Shown here piece after piece: positions 8,348 to 16,228 of a stretch of DNA of 38,922 bases. Position numbers and translations under genes: made by a program. Under the pieces are notes generated by a model that was not told the origin of the DNA, did not search any database, and worked only from the letters and a program-made list of their open reading frames with translations. The stretch covers positions 1 to 38,922 of the forward strand of contig QHZB01000214.1 in assembly GCA_003224525.1 (NCBI GenBank). Direction: 5' to 3'. This DNA is from Acidobacteriota bacterium (lineage in GTDB: Bacteria; Acidobacteriota; Terriglobia; Acidiferrales; UBA7541). How positions within the stretch are numbered: position 1 is the first letter of the stretch; each line of letters starts with the position of its first letter.

Positions 8348-8433
8348 TTCGAGCCCCCTTAAAACGGTTTAATGTTGTGCTCTGCATCTAACTCGGATTT
8401 CCGGGCCGAGTCAAGTTACATCTGGAGGAACCG

Positions 8434-10359
8434 CTAGCCGTGCAGGAGTTCGCCGACGGCGCGCCAAGCCTGATCGATGGCGGCATCCGTTTCCGCGCTA
8501 GCCCCGGCATCGGAATTGGCGATCGCGATCTTTCCGAAGCGTTTTCGCCCGAGCACCCAGGGTTGCTCTCCTTCCTTCCACTGCGGGTCAAAGAGCGCGT
8601 TGTAAGGCCTGGATTCGTACGCATAGCCGTGGGCCCAGCGGTTGACGGTGATTCCGTCGATGTCCCGCGCGGGATCGAAGCCCGCACCGCCAAGCATTCT
8701 CGCGAGTTGATCGCGGATATTTCGCTCGAATTGTGAGAAGGGTGTCTGCAGGAGTTCGGCGCGACCGGCGCGATGTTGATCGCGTGCCGGCAAGCCCGGT
8801 TTGCATGGGGTGCGCAACAGGAAGAGAACCATAGGTTCTTCGGCCTTGCTTGGGAATTTATACTCGCCGAGACTTACAGGAAAATCGAGCGCGGCAATGG
8901 TGTGATAGGCGCCCGGCGCGACGATGTGGCGCACGTTTAATTTCGCGAAGGAAGTCCAGTTGCGCAACGCCACATGGGTGTATACGAGCGGCGCTTTCAC
9001 CAGATAGGAGAGCGCTTCTTTCTGCTTCTCCGGCAGTTCGGGGCAAAGATATGGAATCATGCCGTTATAGCAGGCCAAGACGCAGTTGTTCCCCTGGACG
9101 CTTTGCAGTTTTCCGCCGCGCATGTAGGCGACTTGCACGCCCTTCGCAGCGTTCGCTGGGCCGTCGTGTTGGGCGTGAACTACCGTGCTATTCAGCCGGA
9201 TGCGCACAGCCGAGCCGCGCTGATCGAGCTTGCTGTAGTCCGCCTTCGCGGTCACAACGTCTTCCATGGTGTGGCCCGGAATCGTGCCCGGAATGAGGGA
9301 CCGCACAAGCAGCCGGGCGATGGAGGCGTTTCCATCCGGGAAATGAAAGATGTACGGTTCTTCTTTTTCCCTTTCGCCGATCCCCAGGCCGGCGAAACCG
9401 GGATAAGTGAACGAGCCATAGTCATCACCAGCGTAGAAACAGGCCAGCGCGGAGACCGCATCAATGCCGACGCAGAACAAATCGTGAGGAAACGTCTGGA
9501 AAAACGGCAACGCTCCCGGGACTAACTTGCAATGCTGCGTGAGGAAATCCGCGTAACTCGTCTTCGCTAGTTTGGCGAACTTCTCTTGGTTTGAGAGTCC
9601 GGCAAGGTAGTCGGTCGTTGCCGTGTAGACACGCGCGATATCCTTTCTCACCACGTCCGGCAGCGGCGCCTTGGAGAGAAATTCCGGCCACGGAGTGGTG
9701 TTCATCCCCGTAACGAGTTTGTCCTCGCCAAACGTCTCTTTATCAAAGAAAGCCGCGGTACCCAGGTTGGAATACAGTTTCTGGTCGTAAGACTTGTAGA
9801 AGCGCTGCGTATCGATGCCCAGTTCGATGAGCAGGTCCTTGGCGACGCTGCTGTATTGGGAAGGGCTCTCGATGGCGAGCGTGCCACCAAAACTAAGGAG
9901 CGTCCTGCCGCCGGCGTGAAATTCGTTGCGCTTGGCATGGCCGCCGAAGTCATCGTGATTGTCGAGAATCAAAATCCGCGCGTTTTTCCCTGCGCGCTTG
10001 CGGAAGAAATAGGCGGCTGCCAGTCCGCTGATCCCGCCGCCGACGACTATGAGGTCGTAGCTCTCGTCGGTATTTGCCGCATCGCCGAAGGAATCCGCGC
10101 CCTCGCCGTCGCGCAGGCGATGGGCAAAGGTGAATGTTCCGTCGTGATTGCCGCGCATTCCCTGGCGCGCCGGAGGATAATAGTCCGGCGCTTTTTCCGG
10201 GGCGAATTCATCGAGGGCGGTCGTCGCAAGCAGGGTTTCTTTTCCAATCCCTCTTCCTATAAGCGTTCCGCCAACGCCGATGGCCACGCCATTCAGAAAA
10301 TCACGCCTGGTGATTTCGCGGTCCATACCCAGATCTTTATCTTTTTTCTCTTCGCTCAT
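8434..10359 (-). CDS. Tat-exported FAD-dependent amine oxidase (spermidine dehydrogenase-like)
   Basis: 641-aa flavoprotein. A twin-arginine signal ([12 protein letters not shown], about residues 17-28) directs folded export, and a Rossmann FAD site follows ([21 protein letters not shown] at 107-112). The overall plan fits the flavin amine oxidase superfamily, and the TRRDFLNG leader recalls periplasmic spermidine dehydrogenases that oxidise polyamines. The substrate is inference. ATG at 10359 is preferred because AGAGGG lies upstream; an in-frame ATG at 10383 would add eight residues. A TATAAT box at 10397-10392 gives a short leader. The glycosidase gene follows 86 nt downstream on the same strand. 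Confidence 0.8.
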   Translation of the reverse strand: MSEEKKDKDLGMDREITRRDFLNGVAIGVGGTLIGRGIGKETLLATTALDEFAPEKAPDYYPPARQGMRGNHDGTFTFAHRLRDGEGADSFGDAANTDESYDLIVVGGGISGLAAAYFFRKRAGKNARILILDNHDDFGGHAKRNEFHAGGRTLLSFGGTLAIESPSQYSSVAKDLLIELGIDTQRFYKSYDQKLYSNLGTAAFFDKETFGEDKLVTGMNTTPWPEFLSKAPLPDVVRKDIARVYTATTDYLAGLSNQEKFAKLAKTSYADFLTQHCKLVPGALPFFQTFPHDLFCVGIDAVSALACFYAGDDYGSFTYPGFAGLGIGEREKEEPYIFHFPDGNASIARLLVRSLIPGTIPGHTMEDVVTAKADYSKLDQRGSAVRIRLNSTVVHAQHDGPANAAKGVQVAYMRGGKLQSVQGNNCVLACYNGMIPYLCPELPEKQKEALSYLVKAPLVYTHVALRNWTSFAKLNVRHIVAPGAYHTIAALDFPVSLGEYKFPSKAEEPMVLFLLRTPCKPGLPARDQHRAGRAELLQTPFSQFERNIRDQLARMLGGAGFDPARDIDGITVNRWAHGYAYESRPYNALFDPQWKEGEQPWVLGRKRFGKIAIANSDAGASAETDAAIDQAWRAVGELLHG

Positions 10360-10391
10360 CCATGGCCCTCTAGCGCAATCCACAGCCGCAG

Positions 10392-10397
10392 ATTATA
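10392..10397 (-). promoter_or_regulatory. -10 box for the FAD oxidoreductase gene
   Basis: TATAAT on the minus strand, about 33 nt before the chosen ATG. No close -35 match is seen at 17 nt. Confidence 0.4.
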
Positions 10398-10520
10398 GCC
10401 TGCTCCGGCCAACTCTACACATTTCAAGTAGTCTTTCTAGCATGCTGGCGGGGTCGGTGCCCGGTTTTCCGTCATGCATTGCTGGATCAATCTGTCGGAA
10501 GGTTGCGAGTCTGGGATTGA

Positions 10521-11222
10521 TTATTTATAACTGGCCACAACTTCGCCGTTCTCAATCCGCAAATCGGAAATCTCTGAAGGCAGTCTCAGCTTTTCGCGAT
10601 TTTCGGGTGAGTTCATGAGCCGCTGCACTGCCGACTCGAGCGTGGACTGAGGAATCGGCAGCGAGCCGATCTGTCCGCCGAGGGGTTCAAAATGCAAATA
10701 GCCGTTCTGCGCGCCGAGCCGGCCTTCCAATTGCAGCGTCATGTCTTTTCCGTGCACATCAAAGACGACGTAGGCCTTTACCCGGTCGTCGATCAATTGC
10801 ACCTTGACGTCCCGCACGTTCGAGCGCATCTGCTCGACTTCCTGCGGCGTCGGGATCGCGCCATTGGGAGCGCCTTGTACGCGTCCCGCGAGGGCCGGAC
10901 TCGGCGCGCCATTGCCGGCCAGCGCCAAGTGGGAAACGAGGTAGGAATTCAACTCCGTTTCGTCCATGCGCAGCGTCGCGGGTTGGCCGTTCGCAACGGC
11001 TTTTTCCACCTGTTCAAATTTTTCTTCCGCTCGCGCAGCGGCCTGCGGGCTGGTCTCCACCAGCGGTGGCGGCGCCTTATGGAACAGCAGAACGAGCGTG
11101 ACGATAGCAAACGTGTAGGTCGTCCAGCGGATAACTCGGAAGATGCGCTTCCACGGGCTGGTGCGCGATTTACCGACATGGACGAATTCATTCTGGCCCG
11201 CTGGGGCAGCCGGTTGCGTCAT
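10521..11222 (-). CDS. Single-pass membrane protein of unknown function
   Basis: 233-aa protein: cytoplasmic N-terminus with basic residues (RTSPWKRIFRVIRW), one transmembrane helix at about 33-48, then an extracytoplasmic domain of about 180 residues. That domain has a helical first part (AAARAEEKFEQVEKAVANG) and a beta-rich second part (VKVQLIDDRVKAYVVFDV, LQLEGRLGAQNGYLHFEP). This recalls lipid-binding DUF2993/LmeA-like folds only loosely, and I do not assign a function. ATG at 11222 is chosen because GGAGAG sits 5-6 nt upstream; a TTG at 11237 is less likely. It is transcribed away from the SDR gene. Confidence 0.75.
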   Translation of the reverse strand: MTQPAAPAGQNEFVHVGKSRTSPWKRIFRVIRWTTYTFAIVTLVLLFHKAPPPLVETSPQAAARAEEKFEQVEKAVANGQPATLRMDETELNSYLVSHLALAGNGAPSPALAGRVQGAPNGAIPTPQEVEQMRSNVRDVKVQLIDDRVKAYVVFDVHGKDMTLQLEGRLGAQNGYLHFEPLGGQIGSLPIPQSTLESAVQRLMNSPENREKLRLPSEISDLRIENGEVVASYK

Positions 11223-11435
11223 GATTCTCTCCTGCAAAACTTTTCGTCACGTGGCGATACGGCTGACCGCGTTTTCACGCTACAAAGAAACCGTAGACCC
11301 CGAAAGCGTCCGCGACAAGAAAACCGCGCGCGGGGGAGGCTAATTCGGCAACTGTCCACTGGGGGTGCCTCGGCGCTTCGCAATCAGAAGGAACTCTCAC
11401 CCAACCGGGCGAATCGCAATCTTTCTTGAACAGGT

Positions 11436-12236
11436 ATGATGCCTCCCGCGGACATTTCCATGAATCTGCCCTTGAACAAGCAGACGGCCGTGATTACCGG
11501 CGCGGGAAGCGCTGAAGGAATCGGTTTCGCCATCGCGCGGCGGCTGTACGCTGCGGGCGTGCGCGTGGTGATTACTTCCACCACGGATCGCATCCATACC
11601 CGCGCTCGCGAACTCGACGCCGGCGGCGAAGGAGTGCTTTCCTTCATTGCCGACCTCACCGTCGAAACCGAGGTGCAGAGATTTGCCGATTCCGTGCTCT
11701 CGCGCGCGGGCCGGATCGACATCCTGGTGAACAACGCGGGCATGGCGCAAACCGGGCGGCCAACGGACAGCAAGCCGCTGATGGAGACCTCGTTCGCGGA
11801 GTGGCAAAACCAGATTGCAATCACTTTGCACACCGCTTTCCGCATGACCCGCGCGGTGTTGCCCGGAATGACGCAGCAAAAGTACGGCCGCATTGTAAAT
11901 GTCACGTCGGTGACGGGGCCGCTGGTCAGCAACCCGGGTTCCGCGGCTTATGGCGCGGCGAAGGCGGCCATGGACGGCATGATGCGCGCCGTCGCCATCG
12001 AAACCGCCGGCGATGGAATCACGATGAATGGAGTCGCTCCCGGCTGGATCCTAACGGCGTCCTCGACGGAGTCCGAAAAAATCGCAGGGTTTCAAACGCC
12101 GCTGGGTCGCGCCGGGACGCCGGACGAAGTGGCCGCCGCGGTTTGCTTCCTCGCTTCGCCCGAAGCTTCCTACATCACCGGACAGGTCCTGGTGGTCGAT
12201 GGAGGCAACATTCTCCAGGAGAACAAGGGCGGCTGA
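11436..12236 (+). CDS. Short-chain dehydrogenase/reductase (SDR)
   Basis: 266-aa classical SDR. The NAD(P)-binding motif is TGAGSAEGIG (21-30), with one residue more than the usual TGxxxGIG spacing; NNAG is at 99-102. The catalytic Ser158, Tyr172 and Lys176 (YGAAK) are all present, and the C-terminal VVDGG is typical. The resemblance to FabG-type oxoacyl or alcohol reductases is general; the substrate cannot be told. The start is uncertain: ATG at 11436 and 11439 and ATG at 11460 are in frame and none has a good Shine-Dalgarno. The third would place the cofactor motif at the usual distance from the N-terminus. The patatin gene follows 99 nt downstream. Confidence 0.9.
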   Translation: MMPPADISMNLPLNKQTAVITGAGSAEGIGFAIARRLYAAGVRVVITSTTDRIHTRARELDAGGEGVLSFIADLTVETEVQRFADSVLSRAGRIDILVNNAGMAQTGRPTDSKPLMETSFAEWQNQIAITLHTAFRMTRAVLPGMTQQKYGRIVNVTSVTGPLVSNPGSAAYGAAKAAMDGMMRAVAIETAGDGITMNGVAPGWILTASSTESEKIAGFQTPLGRAGTPDEVAAAVCFLASPEASYITGQVLVVDGGNILQENKGG

Positions 12237-12335
12237 ATTAGCTGCTCACCGTTTGCCGGAATCCAGACGCTGCGCCAAACTCGGAAGAGCTTATCAAAGT
12301 TCCTAGATGCTCGATCTGCGGTGAGGAGGCTCTCG

Positions 12336-14582
12336 ATGTGCCGTGCTCTATCCATTCTAGTGCTGCTTCTGGCGCCTTTTTGCCTGCGAGCACAGCAGGA
12401 GAACCACGCGAGCCCAGCCTCCCAGCAAGCTCCTGGCGGTCCCATTGTCGCCGAGTCGAAAACCGCGCCGCGGCCGCGACCCAAAATCGGCGTGGCGCTG
12501 GAAGGCGGCGGCGCGTTGGGACTCGCACACATCGGCGTCCTGAAGTGGTTTGAGGAGCATCACATTCCCGTGGATTACGTCGCAGGGACCAGCATGGGCG
12601 GCTTAGTTGGCGGCTTCTATGCTGCCGGGATGAATCCTGATGAATTGAAAGCACTCATCGAAGGATTGGACTGGCGGAAGATACTTGGCGACCGCCCGCT
12701 CTATGAAGACTTGTCGTTCCGCAGGAAAGAAGATCAGCGCGCGTACCCGAACTCCCTCATCTTTGGTTTGCGCCAGGGTTTATCCGTGCCTGCGGGGCTG
12801 AATGCCGGGCATCAGATCGGACTGCTGATCGATCGCGTGGCTCTTCCTTACTACGGCCTGTCAACATTCCATGAATTGCCGGTGCCATTCCGCTGCGTGG
12901 CGACGGACCTGGTCAGCGGGAAGCCCTATGTATTCAAAGACGGCTCGCTTGCGGTAGCGCTGCGCGCGACGATGTCGATTCCCGGGGCGTTCTCACCGGT
13001 GCACGACGGGCAAACCGTCTTCGTGGACGGCGGCCTGACAAACAACTTACCCACGGATGTGGTCCGCCAGATGGGTGCGGATATCGTGATTGCAGTCCAT
13101 CTGGAGAGAGCCCCCATGGAGGCCAATGACCTTCAGTCGATCTTCAGAGTGCTGGAGCAATCGGTGCGTGTGGTCATCGCAGAAAACGAAGTGCGAGGCC
13201 TGGCCCGCGCGGATGCCGTCGTCTCCGTGCCTCTCGGTGAATACGGCTCAACGGACTACCAAAAAAACGCGCCGATCATGCAGCGTGGTTATGAAGCGGC
13301 AAATGACAGATCACGCTTGCTCGCGGCCTTCGCTCTCGACAATGCCAACTGGCAGGAGTACCTCCGGGAGCGCGCGGCACGAAAACGGACCGAGGCTCCG
13401 GTGCCGCAGTTCATCAAGGTTCAGGGAACCAGTGAGAATGGGGCGAGGGACGTCGGACGTTACCTCAAGTCTTTTCAGGACAAGCCACTCGACCGGGAAA
13501 AGCTCGACCATGTTTTGACCCGGCTCAAAGGAATGGGCCGCTATGATTCGGCCGGATACCGGTTCACCGAACAAAACGGCCAGACCGGGCTGCTCGTCCA
13601 AGTGGTCGAGAAAAGCGATGCGCCTCCCATGTTCCAGCCGGCCTTTGAAGTGGATGGCTCGCAGGGCGGCAATGTTGATTTCACGATGGGGACGCGTTTC
13701 ACATTTATGGATGTGGCCGGCTTCCGCTCGGAGTGGCGGACCGATTTGCTGCTCGGGAATACCTACGGAATCCAGACCGAACTCTATCGGCCGTTCAGGG
13801 CGGAGAGCCGCTGGTTTTTTGCGCCCCATGGGGACGCCAGCGATACGACGTTTCAGATCTACGCGAAGAATGATCCGCTGGCGGATTACCGCATCTACCG
13901 CATCAATATCGGAGGCGACCTGGGATACAGCTTCGGGCGCTCCAGTGAACTTCGCGTTGGATATGAGGTTGGTTCGCTGAATACCAAGCTGCGGCTAGGC
14001 GCGCCCGAAATCCCCTCGGTGGCAGGGCGCGTGGGACAAGCCCGGCTGCACTACCTTTTGGACCACACCGACGATCCCGTGATTCCTCGACGCGGTTTCA
14101 GCGCGGAATCGAATTTTCGGTGGTTCCACCAAAGTCCGGGTGCAAACGGCAGTTTTTCGTCGATGGACCTGAAATTGGGATATTTTCAGCCCATTACACG
14201 GCCGGCGTCGGTTTTTCTTGAGGGCGAAGGGGGCACCACATTCGGCACCACCAGCACGGGAATCCCGCAATTCTTCCTTGGCGGGCCGGTGCGCCTCAGC
14301 GCTTACGGCCAGAACGAGTTTCACGGCAATCAGTATTATTTATTTCGCGCGGGATATTTGCATGACTTGCTCACCCTTCCTCCGTTTCTGGGCAAAAAGG
14401 TCTACGCCGTCGGCTCCTACGAGTTCGGAAAAATGTACGGCGTGACCACCGGCAGCGAGTTCCCGAACGATGTGGCAGCCGGCCTCCTGGCGGAAACGGC
14501 CTTGGGCCCGTTCTTTATCGGTGGCAGCGTCGGCGACTCCGGCCACCGCAAGTGGTTTTTCCAACTGGGGCGCGTGTTTTGA
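12336..14582 (+). CDS. Type Vd autotransporter: patatin phospholipase fused to POTRA and Omp85-like barrel
   Basis: 748-aa protein with signal peptide about 1-19. The patatin domain (about 50-320) has the oxyanion motif EGGGALG (56-62), nucleophile Ser86 in GTSMGG and catalytic Asp233 in FVDGG. A POTRA-like segment (about 360-435) and a C-terminal surface-antigen (BamA/Omp85-like) beta-barrel follow, with the characteristic strand around DHTDDPVIPRRGF. This is the architecture of PlpD from Pseudomonas aeruginosa: the barrel delivers a lipolytic enzyme across the outer membrane. ATG at 12336 is chosen because GAGGAGG lies 6-8 nt upstream; a GTG at 12321 is in frame. It may be co-transcribed with the SDR gene. 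Confidence 0.92.
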   Translation: MCRALSILVLLLAPFCLRAQQENHASPASQQAPGGPIVAESKTAPRPRPKIGVALEGGGALGLAHIGVLKWFEEHHIPVDYVAGTSMGGLVGGFYAAGMNPDELKALIEGLDWRKILGDRPLYEDLSFRRKEDQRAYPNSLIFGLRQGLSVPAGLNAGHQIGLLIDRVALPYYGLSTFHELPVPFRCVATDLVSGKPYVFKDGSLAVALRATMSIPGAFSPVHDGQTVFVDGGLTNNLPTDVVRQMGADIVIAVHLERAPMEANDLQSIFRVLEQSVRVVIAENEVRGLARADAVVSVPLGEYGSTDYQKNAPIMQRGYEAANDRSRLLAAFALDNANWQEYLRERAARKRTEAPVPQFIKVQGTSENGARDVGRYLKSFQDKPLDREKLDHVLTRLKGMGRYDSAGYRFTEQNGQTGLLVQVVEKSDAPPMFQPAFEVDGSQGGNVDFTMGTRFTFMDVAGFRSEWRTDLLLGNTYGIQTELYRPFRAESRWFFAPHGDASDTTFQIYAKNDPLADYRIYRINIGGDLGYSFGRSSELRVGYEVGSLNTKLRLGAPEIPSVAGRVGQARLHYLLDHTDDPVIPRRGFSAESNFRWFHQSPGANGSFSSMDLKLGYFQPITRPASVFLEGEGGTTFGTTSTGIPQFFLGGPVRLSAYGQNEFHGNQYYLFRAGYLHDLLTLPPFLGKKVYAVGSYEFGKMYGVTTGSEFPNDVAAGLLAETALGPFFIGGSVGDSGHRKWFFQLGRVF

Positions 14583-14620
14583 TGCGGCGTTCCGCGCGGG
14601 TCTCCGCTCTTGGTTTGTAT

Positions 14621-14854
14621 TCACTCAGCAAATTTGGAGGAAATCCTTGATCGAACTACTTCCCAGGGGATGGTCTTCGCTTTACCGGAGTTCAGATCCT
14701 CGATCCGGCGGGCAACCTCTTCATTCCATGCAGCCTCGGCAGCTTCGTCAACAGTGGCGTCGAGGCTCTCGATGAGCGAGCCGGCCAGCTCGGCGCGTTC
14801 TTCCTCGGAGAGGGAGAGAGCCTTCTGAAGTAACTCGGAAGCTTGTTACGTCAT
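14621..14854 (-). pseudogene. Addiction-module antitoxin remnant (stop at codon 3)
   Basis: Reading 14854 down to 14621 gives ATG ACG TAA, then an open frame of 74 codons that matches the short addiction-module antitoxin family. It has LSLSEEERAELAGSLIESLD, an AAWNEEVARRIEDLNSG core and an IPWEVVRSRI tail. The third codon is TAA and no ATG, GTG or TTG follows early in frame, so the intact protein cannot be made as read. A TATAAT box (14866-14861) ends six bases before the ATG, suggesting the gene was leaderless. No RelE/ParE toxin gene follows: the space downstream (14583-14620) is only 38 nt. It is probably a decayed orphan antitoxin, or a base-call error at codon 3. Confidence 0.75.
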
Positions 14855-14999
14855 GGGATCATTATACCCCTCTGACCGGCGATTGGAGCAGAAAGGCATT
14901 TGCCCGCTTATACTTTTCCTGTTTGCGATTAGTTTTTTCTATTTTTTCCTGAACGAGTTCTATGGCATCTTGGCAGCTGTCCTAAGGAGGACTACGTCC

Positions 15000-15089
15000 A
15001 TGCAGCGGTCGATTCATTGCCGTTTTGCGGCGTTGCCGGTGCGACATAGTCGCGGCAGCGAGTGGGCGTCGTCTGCTCTCTTCAGCTAG
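15000..15089 (+). CDS. Possible 29-aa small ORF with perfect Shine-Dalgarno
   Basis: ATG at 15000 lies 9 nt after TAAGGAGG and opens a 29-codon frame ending in TAG at 15087-15089. The peptide is Arg- and Ser-rich with no recognisable motif. The stop lies inside the terminator-like hairpin at 15061-15095, an arrangement seen in leader peptides. The Shine-Dalgarno is the main support, and conservation is unknown, so it may be spurious. Confidence 0.25.
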   Translation: MQRSIHCRFAALPVRHSRGSEWASSALFS

Positions 15090-15098
15090 CCCACTTTT
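15061..15098 (+). terminator. Terminator-like hairpin
   Basis: AGTGGGC (15061-15067) pairs with GCCCACT (15089-15095) and is followed at once by TTT. The loop is long (21 nt) and the T-run short, so efficiency is doubtful. Confidence 0.35.
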
Positions 15099-15270
15099 CT
15101 TCCGGCGACATTTTTAAATTATTTCGGCGTTGAGCGGCCAAGTGTGTGCCGCATTGTCGAGCGAGTCTTGTAATTCGCTCGAGTCACCGCTCCTGGTGCG
15201 TCTTCACGATGTGATGCGCGCCAAGAGCACAACCCGAAGCGCTGGAGCGCTTCTTAGAAAAGAGAAGAGT

Positions 15271-15621
15271 ATGGTCACCATCAAAGTCAAGGACGGCACC
15301 CCACAGGGAGCCGAAACCTTGTGTGTGACCTGTCGCTGGGCTCGTATCGTGAAGGGATTCAGTTTGTCACAGGAGGAGATTCACTGCGGTTGGCTCTGGC
15401 GCAACCCGCTGGTGCAATTTCCGGTGAGTCAGTGCAGCACCTATGATGACAAGCGACTTCCGAGCAAATGTGACATGGAGAAGATCGCCTGGATTCTGCT
15501 AACGAAAAAGACGGGCCGCACCATCGGCTTCGTCACGGCCAAGCAGTTCCGGGAGATCGAAGGGGATGATGCAGAAATCATCCCAGCGGCAGCGATCGAT
15601 ACGACAGATACAGAACAGTAA
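15271..15621 (+). CDS. Small Cys-rich protein, C-x2-C-x17-C-x15-C family, copy 1
   Basis: 116-aa soluble protein starting MVTIKVKDG. Four cysteines lie at 18, 21, 39 and 55 (CVTC, HCGW, SQCSTY) with spacing C-x2-C-x17-C-x15-C, which suits one zinc or iron-sulfur site. A second conserved block is GRTIGFVTAKQFRE near residue 85. The frame stays open upstream to 15130, but homology with the next gene begins at ATG 15271, which has a GAAGAG-type ribosome-binding site. It has a paralogue directly downstream. I do not recognise a characterised family; metal binding is inference from the cysteine spacing. The genes stand just before the translesion polymerases. Confidence 0.8.
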   Translation: MVTIKVKDGTPQGAETLCVTCRWARIVKGFSLSQEEIHCGWLWRNPLVQFPVSQCSTYDDKRLPSKCDMEKIAWILLTKKTGRTIGFVTAKQFREIEGDDAEIIPAAAIDTTDTEQ

Positions 15622-15654
15622 GAACAGCAAACACTTCTCTTGAAAGGGGGCGCC

Positions 15655-15916
15655 ATGGTGACTATTCGCTCCGAAGATCCTTGTGCCGAACGAGGGTGCG
15701 TCGCTTTGCGGGACGTGCATCTGGGGAGTGGTCCGTAAGGGTTACCGCGCGGGCGAAGTGGAGACCTTCTGCCGCCTGGTTGGCCCGAACGCGCTTGTCC
15801 CCTTCCCGGTGAGCGAGTGTACCGGATACACCGACCGTCGCAGCCCGGATTCGGTGTCCGGGCGCCGCATCGGCTTCGTTTCAGCAGATGCGCTGCGCGA
15901 AACCGAGGAAAACTAA
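15655..15916 (+). pseudogene. Small Cys-rich protein, copy 2, frameshifted by one base
   Basis: ATG at 15655 has a strong GAAAGGGGG ribosome-binding site and opens MVTIRSEDP, matching the start of copy 1, but that frame then hits a stop at 15736. The body of the protein (LCGTC..., from the GTG at 15683 to the TAA at 15916) lies one frame over. Removing a single T at 15681-15682 joins the two and puts the first cysteine at residue 18, exactly as in copy 1. The full C-x2-C-x17-C-x15-C spacing and the GRRIGFVSADALRE block are then conserved. The GTG at 15683 has no ribosome-binding site. It is either a recent frameshift or a sequence error; the intact product would be about 86 aa. Confidence 0.7.
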
Positions 15917-16228
15917 GCGAAGGACGGTGGGCGGAGATTTTGGACCGCTCACAGTTTTTCCTTGACTTTCGCTTTTTGTTCGCCTATGGTGTTGGGCGGT
16001 AGAGGAAACGGGAAACGGGTGGCGCGCCGGCTCCATTGCCGACTAGGCTCTCACGAGACGGCCGCCGCCCGTTGAAAGTTCCGAGCCGTAAGCGGGGTGA
16101 GGGGTCAACTCGAAAGAGTGATCCCTCGACTCCGGAAGCCGACGAGTCGGCTCCTTCGCTCGGAGACAGTATATGCGTCCCGCTTCCCTGTGTGGACCGC
16201 TGTGCGGTCATAGTTAACAGGAGCCGCC
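15917..16228 (+). other. Promoter and hairpin-rich leader before the Y-family polymerase
   Basis: 312 bp without a gene. A strong promoter (15962-15990) would start transcription near 15997, leaving a leader of about 230 nt. Four stems can be drawn: 16015-16024 with 16063-16072 (10 bp, extended inward by 4 bp); 16099-16127 (12 bp, one bulge, GAAA tetraloop); 16137-16152 inside an outer CTCCG/CGGAG pair (16130-16165); and 16195-16209 (GACCGC/GCGGTC, TGT loop). The last ends 19 nt before the start codon. No known riboswitch class is recognised. The 16153-16170 part resembles a dispersed TTCGCTCGGA repeat. Confidence 0.55.
15962..15990 (+). promoter_or_regulatory. Sigma-70 promoter for the translesion polymerase gene
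   Basis: TTGACT (15962-15967), an exact 17-nt spacer and TATGGT (15985-15990): the best-matching promoter seen in the window. No palindromic LexA-like box was recognised over it. Confidence 0.6.

Larger units (their letters stand above)
14855..15270. other. Gene-poor stretch between antitoxin remnant and Cys-rich proteins
   Basis: No convincing long gene. It holds a T-rich tract (14911-14948), a perfect Shine-Dalgarno TAAGGAGG (14983-14990) before a 29-codon ORF, a small hairpin with stem GCGAC/GTCGC near 15040-15053, and a terminator-like hairpin at 15061-15098. Confidence 0.6.

Noticed and set aside
8391-8411. ACTCGG/CCGAGT hairpin after the FAD oxidoreductase gene as a terminator
   Set aside because: Only 6 bp and no T-run on either strand; the following gene is on the same strand and may be co-transcribed.
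14853-15089. 78-codon frame with a hydrophobic stretch
   Set aside because: The hydrophobic part is a translation of a T-rich tract and no ribosome-binding site precedes its start. Only the inner 29-codon part with a Shine-Dalgarno was kept, at low confidence.
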